DNA from: SABY01 sp964593705
Lineage (GTDB): Bacteria > Bacteroidota > Bacteroidia > Bacteroidales > 4484-276
Reading direction: 5' to 3'
Assembly (NCBI GenBank): GCA_964593705.1
Contig: CAZQIV010000008.1
Span: 19,775-83,774, forward strand
DNA: 64,000 nt
Shown: positions 63,957-64,000 of the stretch, piece after piece
Numbering within the stretch: position 1 is the stretch's first letter
Layout: every line of letters starts with the position of its first letter
Program-made: the position numbers and the translations under genes
The notes under the pieces: generated by a model
What the model saw: the letters and a program-made list of their open reading frames with translations, nothing else
What the model was told of the DNA's origin: nothing
Databases searched by the model: none

Positions 63957-64000
63957 CTACAATATGATGTTTAAATATCTTTTTGTATCTTTGCTATATT
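63945..64000 (+). mobile_element. Possible insertion-sequence end with outward-reading promoter
   Basis: The kinase frame is lost at about 63945-63957. On the plus strand the following sequence contains TATCTTTG (63986-63993), a -7-type box pointing right, as in transposase promoters of Bacteroidota elements. The rest of any element is outside the window. No transposase sequence is visible, so the call is weak. Confidence 0.3.

Overview
The window looks like a draft-assembly segment of a Bacteroidota chromosome, Bacteroidales-like and A+T-rich. The evidence is several type IX secretion (T9SS) type-A sorting domains, TamL, DUF5686, DUF6132 and FISUMP families, promoters of the TAnnTTTG type, and mostly no Shine-Dalgarno sequences. 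There is a ten-base run of N at 19440-19449. At least five genes carry apparent single-base frameshifts, some in homopolymers, so sequencing indels cannot be excluded. I saw no rRNA, tRNA or CRISPR.

Region 1 (1-15983, minus strand) is a three-gene secreted RHS/YD-repeat operon of giant proteins: 526 aa, then 2122 aa, then at least 2445 aa. The last gene runs off the left edge, so its variable C-terminal tip is outside the window. A LytTR-only regulator lies just upstream. Between them are three AACGG half-sites spaced exactly 21 bp, the layout expected for a LytTR operator.

Region 2 (16-28 kb) is ordinary chromosome: small T9SS protein, MmcQ/YjbR, thioredoxin plus DUF6132, MutS2, DUF5686 and TamL, separated by dispersed repeats.

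Region 3 (28-37.5 kb, plus strand) holds a secreted protein of unknown function, an M48 metalloprotease, a frameshifted T9SS surface protein, three small outer-membrane beta-barrels and a broken paralog. Three intergenic regions carry the same promoter design: three TTTC(G/A) repeats at 21-22 bp, with a TATCTTTG-like -7 box exactly 39 bp after the last. A degenerate fourth copy sits beside a LytTR response regulator at 62.7 kb.

Region 4 (37.4-48.4 kb, minus strand) starts with an SF1 helicase carrying ankyrin repeats, followed by what looks like an integron-style cassette array. The cassettes are two toxin-antitoxin pairs with damaged toxins, a GIY-YIG plus unknown pair, a PIN/antitoxin pair, an AlbA_2 ATP-binding regulator and a DUF1016 nuclease. 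Six imperfect palindromes of about 130-190 bp, several with RYYYAAC/GTTRRRY-like ends, lie 11-40 bp after a stop codon. No integrase is visible. I rate this array as the most interesting system in the window.

Region 5 (48.4-61.4 kb, minus strand) encodes cell-surface proteins: two duplicated FISUMP proteins, a T9SS protein with a small sorted partner, a three-cohesin protein, and a 1827-aa beta-helix protein with dockerin, cohesin-like and T9SS modules.

Region 6 (61.4-64 kb) is repeat-rich, followed by a LytTR response regulator and a histidine kinase cut off near the right edge, possibly by an insertion sequence.
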